A DNA stretch of 64,000 nt from Lachnospiraceae bacterium (GTDB lineage: Bacteria > Bacillota > Clostridia > Lachnospirales > Lachnospiraceae): contig JAILLN010000014.1 in NCBI GenBank assembly GCA_024693135.1, positions 1 to 64,000 of the forward strand, in the 5' to 3' direction. Within the stretch, counting starts at the first letter, position 1; every line of letters starts with the position of its first letter. The translations under genes were made by a program, and so were the position numbers. Positions 56,452 to 64,000 of this stretch are shown in pieces. The notes under the pieces are model-generated. The model worked only from the letters and a program-made list of their open reading frames with translations. It had not been told where the DNA came from and ran no database searches.

Positions 56452-57308
56452 CTCGCTAAACTCTCCGTTCCGATCTGCTTAAAGCTGTTGTAGAAAATCC
56501 TCAGGAAGGGAATGTCTCCCACCGCGAGGTTGGTCAAAAGCAATGCCAGGGCGATGATCCCCAGGATCAGGCAGATCCAGAAAAGTACCCCGAAAAGCTG
56601 GTCTGCATTGCGGTAGAAGAAGCTCCTGATCTTCGTGGTCCATCTGCGCTTTGCATCCGGAGTGGAAGCGATCTGGATGTCCCGGTACAGCTCCATGAAC
56701 CGGGTATAGCTGCGGTTCTTGACTTTCTGGGAAAGCAGCTCGTAGCTGATATTTTTCTGATCCTTCTTTTCTGCCAGGACAGAAAGCAGGATCTGTGCGC
56801 AGGCCGTGGCGCAGTCCCGCTCCGAGCGCATGGGATCCAGATCCTTCAGGTCCAGCTTGTAGCTCAGATAGACGCTCCGGTCCTTTGTCAGATTGAGCCC
56901 GTCCTGGGTCAGCACCAGATACAGCAGCTGCCAGGGAAGGCCCGACGTAATGCAGCTTAGGATCACGTTGGTGCAGATCTCCTCGCACTGGGGAAGGGTA
57001 AAGGCTTCTCCTACGAAAAACCGGCTCATGGGCCGCTCCGTCCGGTAGGGCATCACCATCACATACTTCTGCTCAAAGGTAAAGCTTTCGATGACCGGAT
57101 CCTCTCCCCTGGCCTCATCCCATTTTACGGCGGAAGAACGGAAGATCTCCAGAAGCTCCTTCACCAGCTCATGATGCTTGATCACCAGCAGAGTGAATAA
57201 GCTGCCGGACTCCTTCCCGGCCTCCCTTGCGATATAGCAGTCATTGATCTCGCTGACAAAGCAGGTCGATACCACGAGATACTGCGTTTTATGGGAAGCA
57301 TAGACCAT
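56448..57308 (-). CDS. Tail-anchored membrane protein of unknown function (possible kinase-like cytosolic domain)
   Basis: 286 aa; C-terminal TM LFGVLFWICLILGIIALALLLTNLAV; LPWQLLYLVLTQDGLNLTKDRSVYLSYKLDLKDL weakly recalls kinase C-lobe spacing. Confidence 0.6.
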   Translation of the reverse strand: MVYASHKTQYLVVSTCFVSEINDCYIAREAGKESGSLFTLLVIKHHELVKELLEIFRSSAVKWDEARGEDPVIESFTFEQKYVMVMPYRTERPMSRFFVGEAFTLPQCEEICTNVILSCITSGLPWQLLYLVLTQDGLNLTKDRSVYLSYKLDLKDLDPMRSERDCATACAQILLSVLAEKKDQKNISYELLSQKVKNRSYTRFMELYRDIQIASTPDAKRRWTTKIRSFFYRNADQLFGVLFWICLILGIIALALLLTNLAVGDIPFLRIFYNSFKQIGTESLAR

Positions 57309-59140
57309 TATTTCTTATCTCCGGATTCTTCCTTATCCACATGGATGGTCTTGTCCGGGAGCATCTGCTTCTTGACGATGGCATAGGCATAGGCACAGAT
57401 GACCGGCATATCGGTGCAGTAGATCCGGATCTCATAGACGCCCTCCTTGGAAGGGGCGGTATAGATGCCGTCCGAGCTGATCTCGCCGCTTCCGGTGGAA
57501 GTCAGCTCATAGGTGATGCTGCAGCTCTTCATATTGTTGAAGCGGACCCCGAAGAAGTGCGTCTCCCTGGTCCCCATGATGACCGTAGGCGTATCCACGG
57601 AAATGCTCTTATCGTAGTAATCCTCCGTAAGCTCCACATCCTCTCCTGCCGGGAAGCGGATCGCCACCCAGCGGTAGGTCAGCACCAGATAATCCACGCT
57701 TTTCAGCAGCTTGGCCGCCACCACGAAGGTGCCCTTCTCATTCAATACCTTGACGGCTGTCTCGGCATCCACCAGACGGACGTTCTGCCGGCTGAAGAGA
57801 TCCGGATTGCCGTAGATCGTGCTCTTCATATTGGCTCCCACATCCGGGTCGTCCGATACATAATCATAGCCGATGTCCACGTAGACATTGCCCTTGCCCA
57901 GACCGTGCGTGATCTCTCCGGAGTACCGGATGTCTCCTTCCCTGGCATTCTTGCCGAGGGGGATCTCCAGGGTGCCGGTGGCGATATTTCTCATGTCGCC
58001 ATGTACGGCTCCGGCCACGGGCATCTCCCCGCTGCTCTGGCCCATCTCCCTTCCCTCCAGCTCCACATCCTTGACATAGTATTCCAGATAACGGTAACGC
58101 ATGGAGGTCTGGGAAGGCGCCATGATGTACTTCTTGCTCAGGGGCTCCCTTACCTCGTCGATGATATAGGCATTTTCCGTGCGCTCCATGTGGATCAGGG
58201 CCAGCGCGATGGAATCCTGCAGCATGCCCACCTGCCTCATCTCCAGGTTGATCCTTCCGATCTCCTTGCCCACGATCTCCACGGGGCTTAAGCCGCTCAC
58301 CCTGACCTTGATGGAGAAATTGGAAGCCGTGCCGATGGCATGCTCGTCCTCGAAGGCTGTGGCAGAACCGCTGCGGAGAATGATATCCGTCTCCTCCACC
58401 TCCAGATCCTGTACGTTTACCCAATATTCCCGGCTTAAGGATTCGCCCTGGCCCAGCTTCACATCTTCCACTCCGATCTCAACGGAATGCTCTCCTTCTG
58501 CCGTAAGGAAGATGGGCGTCTCCAGGATGCCCCTGCAGTTGAGGCTCACATCTGCCGTGGTCAGCTTCCTCACCTCCAGCAGGATCCTTAACGTCCTGCC
58601 CCGGCTCACCGTGCTGGGCATCACCACTTCGCCCACAAAATTCTGGCTCTTAAACAGGGTCTGCCTGGTCAGGAATTCCGACTCAAAGCCATAGACCGAG
58701 GTTTCTTCCTCCGGATCGGTAAGGAAAAGCTCATATCCCTCCGAGACCCGGTTGTATTCATACTCCTGCCCCTGGCCCTTATGGTTCACGGAATATACGC
58801 TATGCACGTCCTGCTCCCGGAACCGAACGTTCAGCTTTGCATCATTGCCGGTAAGCGAGTCAAATCCCTCGATGGCAGAAAGCTTCCGGACGACCGAGGA
58901 ATCCACCACGATCTCCCGTCCGGAGCCGTCGAAGGCCACCCCGCTTTCCACCAGGATGGAGAGGTCGTCTAAGCTCACCACCCCCATGCCGCATACCACC
59001 CCGGCTCCGTACATCAGGCTGTTGAGGAAATGCTGCTTGTTCATGTAATAATTCTGCTCAGCCTGGAAATCCACGCTGGTCAGCATTTTCCCCGGATAAT
59101 AACGGTTCCGTTCAAACGGATACAAAGCGCCGCTGCTCAT
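57308..59140 (-). CDS. CIS-associated surface/fibre-like protein with C-terminal Ig-like domain
   Basis: 610 aa; YPFERNRYYPGKMLTSVDFQAEQNYYMNKQHFLNSLMYGAGVVCGMGV N-terminus; C-terminal ELTSTGSGEISSDGIYTAPSKEGVYEIRIY. Confidence 0.65.
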   Translation of the reverse strand: MSSGALYPFERNRYYPGKMLTSVDFQAEQNYYMNKQHFLNSLMYGAGVVCGMGVVSLDDLSILVESGVAFDGSGREIVVDSSVVRKLSAIEGFDSLTGNDAKLNVRFREQDVHSVYSVNHKGQGQEYEYNRVSEGYELFLTDPEEETSVYGFESEFLTRQTLFKSQNFVGEVVMPSTVSRGRTLRILLEVRKLTTADVSLNCRGILETPIFLTAEGEHSVEIGVEDVKLGQGESLSREYWVNVQDLEVEETDIILRSGSATAFEDEHAIGTASNFSIKVRVSGLSPVEIVGKEIGRINLEMRQVGMLQDSIALALIHMERTENAYIIDEVREPLSKKYIMAPSQTSMRYRYLEYYVKDVELEGREMGQSSGEMPVAGAVHGDMRNIATGTLEIPLGKNAREGDIRYSGEITHGLGKGNVYVDIGYDYVSDDPDVGANMKSTIYGNPDLFSRQNVRLVDAETAVKVLNEKGTFVVAAKLLKSVDYLVLTYRWVAIRFPAGEDVELTEDYYDKSISVDTPTVIMGTRETHFFGVRFNNMKSCSITYELTSTGSGEISSDGIYTAPSKEGVYEIRIYCTDMPVICAYAYAIVKKQMLPDKTIHVDKEESGDKK

Positions 59141-59154
59141 AAGTCATTCCTTTC

Positions 59155-59177
59155 TTGCGCCTGAAAAAAGGGCGCAA
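59155..59177 (-). promoter_or_regulatory. Perfect stem-loop in the leader of the CIS operon head gene
   Basis: Minus strand TTGCGCC-cttttttca-GGCGCAA-gAAAGGA, about 14 nt 5' of the ATG at 59140. Confidence 0.55.
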
Positions 59178-59263
59178 TTCCCCAAAAATACACTTTCGGA
59201 AACAATTTTATCAGATATACGGTCACGAAAGGGACACAAATTATGTAAATCCTTATATGGGTT

Positions 59264-59932
59264 TTATTTCACCGGGATGCGGATCATGGCGTGAGTCCCG
59301 TCCCCTTTTCCGGAAATATAGGACAGGGATCCCCCGCACATGACCTTCAGCAGATAGCGCACGCTCTGGATGCCGATATGGGAGCGGCCCTCCTCCATGG
59401 GAGCATCCGGGTCGAAGCCGTCCCCGTCGTCATAGACCTCCACGCAGTAGTTTTCCCAGCCGCGGAAGGAGGAGATCCGAAGGGTGCCCCCGTTTTCCTT
59501 CTTCCCGATGCCGTGGCGTACCGCATTCTCCACGATGGCCTGTACCGAAAGGGCAGGCAGGCAGAAGTCCTTCTCGTGGATATTGTATTCCACGTTCAGC
59601 TCCTCGCCGTAGCGCAGACGCTCCAAGTCCAGATACCGCTCGATATGCTCCAGCTCCTCGGAAAAGGGAACGGGCTCCTCTCTCTTGATCAAATCCAGAT
59701 TTGTCCTGAGATAAGAAGAAAAATCACTGATCGCCTCCTGGGCGATGGCCGTGTCTTTCTCACACAGATAGTAGATCGTATTCAATACGTTGAAGATAAA
59801 ATGCGGGCCGATCTGGGAGAGGACCAGGCGGGTGTTCATCTTTTCCAGTTCGTCCTCTGTGCCGGCCTCCTGCGGTGTTTCCTTATGCTCCTCCTTATGT
59901 TCCGGAGTTTTTTTCTGGAAAGGCCAGATCAT
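59264..59932 (-). CDS. Cytosolic histidine kinase (LytS/YesM-type HisKA_7TM-less GHKL)
   Basis: RLVLSQIGPHFIFNVLNTIYYLCEKD...VQAIVENAVRHGIGKKENGGTLRI; no TM segment. Confidence 0.87.
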   Translation of the reverse strand: MIWPFQKKTPEHKEEHKETPQEAGTEDELEKMNTRLVLSQIGPHFIFNVLNTIYYLCEKDTAIAQEAISDFSSYLRTNLDLIKREEPVPFSEELEHIERYLDLERLRYGEELNVEYNIHEKDFCLPALSVQAIVENAVRHGIGKKENGGTLRISSFRGWENYCVEVYDDGDGFDPDAPMEEGRSHIGIQSVRYLLKVMCGGSLSYISGKGDGTHAMIRIPVK

Positions 59933-60723
59933 GTTATCCCCCGCTCCAGCGAAGCCAAGGTGACCTCAGCCCAGGAATACTGCGACATATATTCCCCCCG
60001 GAAGACCTGCTCCGGGTCCTCTCTTTCCCCATTCAGATAACGGAAATAGTCGCAATCCACCTTGTCCTGCAGGATGGCGATCCCGCCCCTTAAGCGGACC
60101 AGGCAGTCCTCCAGCCCGTATGTGGAAAGGGTGGAGATCAGGTCGGCCCGGATGTTTTTCAGATAGGAGGAATGCCCTCCTTCCTCCTCCTCATCCTCCC
60201 AGAGCACCGTGATGATCTCCTGATTCCTGCACAGCGCCCCCCTCCGGTCGATAAGATAAGCCAAAAGTTCCCTGGTCTTCTGGTATTTGAAATTCAGGGG
60301 CTTCCCATCCAAAAAGACCTCAAAATTGCCGAAGGTACGGATGAAAAGCCGGTGGCTCTCCTCCGTGACCGGATAGCGCAGACGATCCAGCTCCGTCCTC
60401 ACCTTGTCTGCCGTCACCGGCTTCATGATATAGCCGCTGCAGTGAAGCCCCACGGCCTCCAGGGCATAATCCGAGTAGCCCGTGGTAAAGATGATGTTGA
60501 GGCGGGGATTGATCCCGGAGAGCTTCCTGGCCAGTTCGATCCCGCCTATGCCCTTCATCTCGATATCCAGGAATATGACATCCACCGGCTGCTCCTCCAC
60601 ATGCTTCAGCGCCGAGTTCCCATTCCTGAAGCCGTGGAGCTCCGCATGCGGCTCCGCCTTCACGATGGCGCTCATGAGAGCCTCCAGTGCGATCTTCTCG
60701 TCATCAACTGCTATGATCCTCAT
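59929..60723 (-). CDS. Response regulator with SARP/BTAD-like output domain
   Basis: MRIIAVDDEKIALEALMSAIV...VDVIFLDIEMKGIGGIELARKL...GYIMKPV; C-terminus IRTFGNFEVFLDGKPLNFKYQKTRELLAYLIDRRGALCRNQEIITVLWEDE. Confidence 0.87.
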   Translation of the reverse strand: MRIIAVDDEKIALEALMSAIVKAEPHAELHGFRNGNSALKHVEEQPVDVIFLDIEMKGIGGIELARKLSGINPRLNIIFTTGYSDYALEAVGLHCSGYIMKPVTADKVRTELDRLRYPVTEESHRLFIRTFGNFEVFLDGKPLNFKYQKTRELLAYLIDRRGALCRNQEIITVLWEDEEEEGGHSSYLKNIRADLISTLSTYGLEDCLVRLRGGIAILQDKVDCDYFRYLNGEREDPEQVFRGEYMSQYSWAEVTLASLERGIT

Positions 60724-60926
60724 CCTTCCTCCGCCGCCTGCAGGATGCTTTCTGCGTCAATGCAGGCTCTGTGAATGGAAAATCCAATCATCATATTATC
60801 ATCCATCCTGCGTGTTTTCAAGCTTCCGCGCGGCTTACGGCCTCTCCCCTTAATTCTTTCGGAACCGTTATTTTGCGCTATATTCGCCGGATCCGGCCGC
60901 CTGCAGACAGGGCTGCGGCTTAACGC

Positions 60927-60967
60927 AAAAAGGATCCGCGGCCCTTTTTAAGCTGCGGATCCTTTTT
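60927..60967 (-). terminator. Rho-independent (potentially bidirectional) terminator downstream of the S8 peptidase
   Basis: AAAAAGGATCCGCGGC-ccttttta-AGCTGCGGATCCTTTTT. Confidence 0.8.
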
Positions 60968-60980
60968 CTCCCCCAATATC

Positions 60981-63900
60981 CTACTGGGTAATATTCAGCG
61001 TCAGGTTCACTGCCTTCTTCCTGGCATTCCGGTCATTTGCCGTAAAGGTGAATTTCACCTTGCCGGTGGGCTTTCCCTTACTGGTAACAAATAGGTACCG
61101 GTATACGCCGGATGTGTTTTCTCCCTCGCCATTATCCAGGAATTTGATGGTCGCAAGCTTTGGATTGCTGGATTTCACCAAGGGCTCAGGTCCTCCCACA
61201 TCGGCCTTGATATAAATATATCCTTTGATATAATCCATAGCACCGTATTTTACGGTATTATTCTGGATGGCCCTGTATTTATTCGGATCATCATTATAAT
61301 AGCCTGACTCGTCCTTATCATACTTCAGGTACTTCACCGGGTTTATTACCATATACTCCACATCCTGGAAGATCTCCGTGCCATCCTTGGTCTTTGCCCT
61401 GACCACCACTATATAGTAGAAATAAGGCAGTTTTTTGATCTTCGCATCGACCTTTACGACCCCGTTCTTTACCGTAATGTATTTATTGCTTTTTATGGTA
61501 GAGGTCACATCCGCCCCACCCGGTCCTGTCTGCTGGTCAAAGCCCCTTACCTCCACGATCCCCACATCCGTGGTCTCATTCCAGTTGACTGCGGTCACCC
61601 CCGGCTTCCCGTAGGCGCTGTTCAATACCGGCTTCAAGGTAGCCGAGCATCCAAATCCGATGTAATTCTGGCCATCCTTCTGGATCAGCTTCAGGTCAGA
61701 AGCAGGGATGATGACCTGCACCTTAAAGGATGCCGTTTTCCCGGATCCGTCCGAAAGCTTGCAGGTGATGGTGGCCGTCCCCTTCCGGTGTGCCGTCACG
61801 AGGCCCGTATCGGGATCCACCTCTGCCACCTTCGGGCTGGAGCTCTTATAGGTAAAGCTCGTGGTCTTTCCGACTACCATCGGCTCCACCGTGATCTTAT
61901 TTTCGGAGATCGCATTCCCCGGGATGTCCACGTTATACAGCCGGACCGAGGTCACGGATCCGTTGGTCTTCTTTTTCACATTATAGACCTTGCTTCCCTC
62001 CTGGGTAAGCTCCTTTACATTAAGCCTCAGGCTGGTGGGCGCATCGATCACCTCCAGGGTCCTTCGGCAAAGCTCCGCACCATTCAGAGATGCCACCAGG
62101 GCAAAGGTACCAGAGGCCGCCTTTGTGACCTTGAGCTTCCCTCCGTTACCGGCAATGGAAACCCCGTTCGGATTTCCCTCGATGCTCCATGTGATCTGCG
62201 AGGGCTTATAAGAAGCAGGCAGGACCTTGAAGGGAGCCGTTTTTGTCTTTAGTGCGAAGCTCTTGCCCTTCACCACCTGGCCTGGCCCGGACAGCCTCGC
62301 CGGATTCTTCACGGTAGAGCCGATGCGGATCGTTGTGGTCGACATGCTGCTCACCTTGCCCTGGGCGTTGATCCGGATGGCCTTGATCTTGGTATCCTCT
62401 CCCGGCACCGCTCCCTGGGAGAGCAGATCTTTTACTGTCACCGTACGACCAGCCTCCGCAAAATATCCCTTGGTCACTGCGCCCTCCGAATAAGCCGGCT
62501 TGGATCCATCCAGCGTATAAGCATAGCCGATGGCTCCGGTATACTTTTTCTCGGGCTCGAAATAAATGGCGCTGTTATCCGACAGGGAGGTCAGGGTATC
62601 TGAAGATACGGTGGAGGACAGCTTCACCACAGGCTTTGAATTTTTCAGATCCTCAAAGGATGCCAGCAGCGCGGAAGCGCTTATGATACCGGTTCCCCCT
62701 CCTGTCCCGTTCAGCTTTGTGACATATTTTTTATTCTTAAGCGCGTCCTTCACCTGAGCCGGAGTAGGAATATATCCGTTCTTTTCTTTATATGCATTCA
62801 TATACAGGGCGATGACGCCGGCGGCCACGGGAGCAGCCATGGAGGTGCCGTCTTTTACGTCATAACGATCCTTTTGGCCGGGGGCTTTTGCGGGATAATC
62901 CGTATCCTTTTCGCAGTCATTTCCATTCCAGGTCGAAAGGATGTCTGAACCCGGCGCCGTGATGTCTGCCCAGGTACCGTAATCGGAAAAGTAAGAAAGC
63001 GATCCCGTGCTGTCGGAGGAGGACACGCCAATGACATATTCCTCATAGGCCGCCGGATAATTTTTCGTATTCGACCCATCATTTCCCAGGGCGCAGCAGA
63101 TCACGATCTCGCTGGTTTCGCATGCCTTCTTTACCGCTTCTTCGTAGGCCAGGCTATAAAGCGGGGATCCAAGGCTCATATTGATGATATCTGCCTTCCG
63201 GTCTTTCGGTCCGCTTCCCGCCACGGCATTGATTCCCCTGATGATATCCGCATCCTCTGCATCTAAGCCATCAAAGACCGGCACATTCAGGATCTGCGCC
63301 TCCGGGGCGATGCCCACGCCGCCCTTTGCATTATTGGCGCTGGCCGCGATGATCCCCGCCACATGCGTGCCGTGTCCGAAATAATCCTTGGCTCCTCCTG
63401 CTACAATATTCCACGAGGGCGTGGTCACCTTTCCCAATAGGTCTTCATGATCATCCTGGACACCACAATCCAGCACCGCTACGGTGATCCCTGCACCGCG
63501 GTTTACCGACCAGGCGGCATAAGTACCCACGGCTTCATGTACCCATTGATAAGCGCGCTTCCCATCCAGCATATAATCGGTCTTCAAGGCTGGATCATTA
63601 TAGGTTCCGGTCCAGGATTTCCAGCCTCCTCCATCTGCCGGTACGGCCTGGATCGAAGAGTTACCCTCCGGCTCTTCGAAGGTATGCCGGTAAAAATTGG
63701 CTTCCACAGGCGGCAGGCTCCTGCAGGTAAGGTTTGACCCCAGGGCTACAGCCTGGGCTACCGTGATCTTATCCGGATCGAGCTCAGCCACTGCTATGCC
63801 AAAGGAGAAAGAGGAAAGCTTTGCATTGTAGGCTTCCGCGATCTGCCTTGCTTCCTCCTCATTATCTGCCGGATATATCACCTCATTTTCCGCATAATCC

Positions 63901-64000
63901 ACTCCGCTCTTGAGGAAGGCCATGTCCGAGACTACGCCGTGGCTTTGGATCTCCTCCTTGGCGCGCATCTGCGCAGCATCCACCCGGCCTCCCTCAGGCA
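60981..64000 (-). CDS. Subtilisin-like (S8) serine peptidase with C-terminal Big-type Ig domains, partial (continues past window end)
   Basis: Catalytic motifs VAVLDCGVQDDHED, GHGTHVAGIIAASA, DGTSMAAPVAAGVIAL; Ig-like EVDPDTGLVTAHRKGTATITCKLSDGSGKTASFKV. Frame is open from 63983 to the window edge. Confidence 0.92.
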   Translation of the reverse strand, partial: PEGGRVDAAQMRAKEEIQSHGVVSDMAFLKSGVDYAENEVIYPADNEEEARQIAEAYNAKLSSFSFGIAVAELDPDKITVAQAVALGSNLTCRSLPPVEANFYRHTFEEPEGNSSIQAVPADGGGWKSWTGTYNDPALKTDYMLDGKRAYQWVHEAVGTYAAWSVNRGAGITVAVLDCGVQDDHEDLLGKVTTPSWNIVAGGAKDYFGHGTHVAGIIAASANNAKGGVGIAPEAQILNVPVFDGLDAEDADIIRGINAVAGSGPKDRKADIINMSLGSPLYSLAYEEAVKKACETSEIVICCALGNDGSNTKNYPAAYEEYVIGVSSSDSTGSLSYFSDYGTWADITAPGSDILSTWNGNDCEKDTDYPAKAPGQKDRYDVKDGTSMAAPVAAGVIALYMNAYKEKNGYIPTPAQVKDALKNKKYVTKLNGTGGGTGIISASALLASFEDLKNSKPVVKLSSTVSSDTLTSLSDNSAIYFEPEKKYTGAIGYAYTLDGSKPAYSEGAVTKGYFAEAGRTVTVKDLLSQGAVPGEDTKIKAIRINAQGKVSSMSTTTIRIGSTVKNPARLSGPGQVVKGKSFALKTKTAPFKVLPASYKPSQITWSIEGNPNGVSIAGNGGKLKVTKAASGTFALVASLNGAELCRRTLEVIDAPTSLRLNVKELTQEGSKVYNVKKKTNGSVTSVRLYNVDIPGNAISENKITVEPMVVGKTTSFTYKSSSPKVAEVDPDTGLVTAHRKGTATITCKLSDGSGKTASFKVQVIIPASDLKLIQKDGQNYIGFGCSATLKPVLNSAYGKPGVTAVNWNETTDVGIVEVRGFDQQTGPGGADVTSTIKSNKYITVKNGVVKVDAKIKKLPYFYYIVVVRAKTKDGTEIFQDVEYMVINPVKYLKYDKDESGYYNDDPNKYRAIQNNTVKYGAMDYIKGYIYIKADVGGPEPLVKSSNPKLATIKFLDNGEGENTSGVYRYLFVTSKGKPTGKVKFTFTANDRNARKKAVNLTLNITQ

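Noticed and set aside
16191-59140. Intact prophage
   Set aside because: Only tail/baseplate functions are present; no capsid, portal, terminase, integrase or lysis genes seen, and AAA+, DUF4255 and DUF4280 are CIS hallmarks.

Overview
The window looks like a Gram-positive, Lachnospiraceae-like Firmicutes chromosome segment (taxonomy inferred from protein style, not tested). Positions 1-16 kb are mostly ordinary: a partial secreted repeat protein, a LytTR/GHKL two-component pair, a cation efflux transporter, an MFS transporter and PHP phosphatase next to a truncated relaxase, azlCD, a complete livKHMGF-type branched-chain amino acid ABC operon, and a CBS-domain protein. Positions ~16.2-59.1 kb (mostly minus strand) hold a large contractile injection system (CIS/eCIS-like) locus: AAA+ ATPase, gpI, two baseplate-J-like proteins, gp25, a split spike (V plus D), two tandem Afp7-like hub proteins, a 1062-aa charged coiled-coil protein (tape-measure candidate), a 1002-aa tube-like protein with ~21 degenerate 28/34-aa repeats, a DUF6760-like protein, a canonical tube, a sheath, a DUF4280 PAAR-like tip and a DUF4255 terminator. 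No capsid, terminase, integrase or lysis genes are visible. The most novel part is a contiguous block of envelope proteins fused to the CIS operon (46.9-59.1 kb): a TM-anchored Gly/Ala-rich 1076-aa protein, a secreted TolC-like coiled-coil protein, a membrane MORN-repeat protein, a membrane degenerate class III cyclase-like protein with a TPR-like tail, and a tail-anchored protein. A cytosolic histidine kinase/response-regulator pair lies upstream. An orphan FtsE-like ATPase, STAS protein, ECF-S-like membrane protein, histidine kinase and SH3-like protein lie between the baseplate genes and the AAA+ gene. Together these suggest a membrane-docked, signal-gated CIS in a monoderm. Other signals are a ~220-bp multi-stem inverted repeat and short tandem repeats inside the CIS operon, and a 43-bp tandem repeat bridging two convergent stop codons. 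All family calls come from reading translations; no database search was run.
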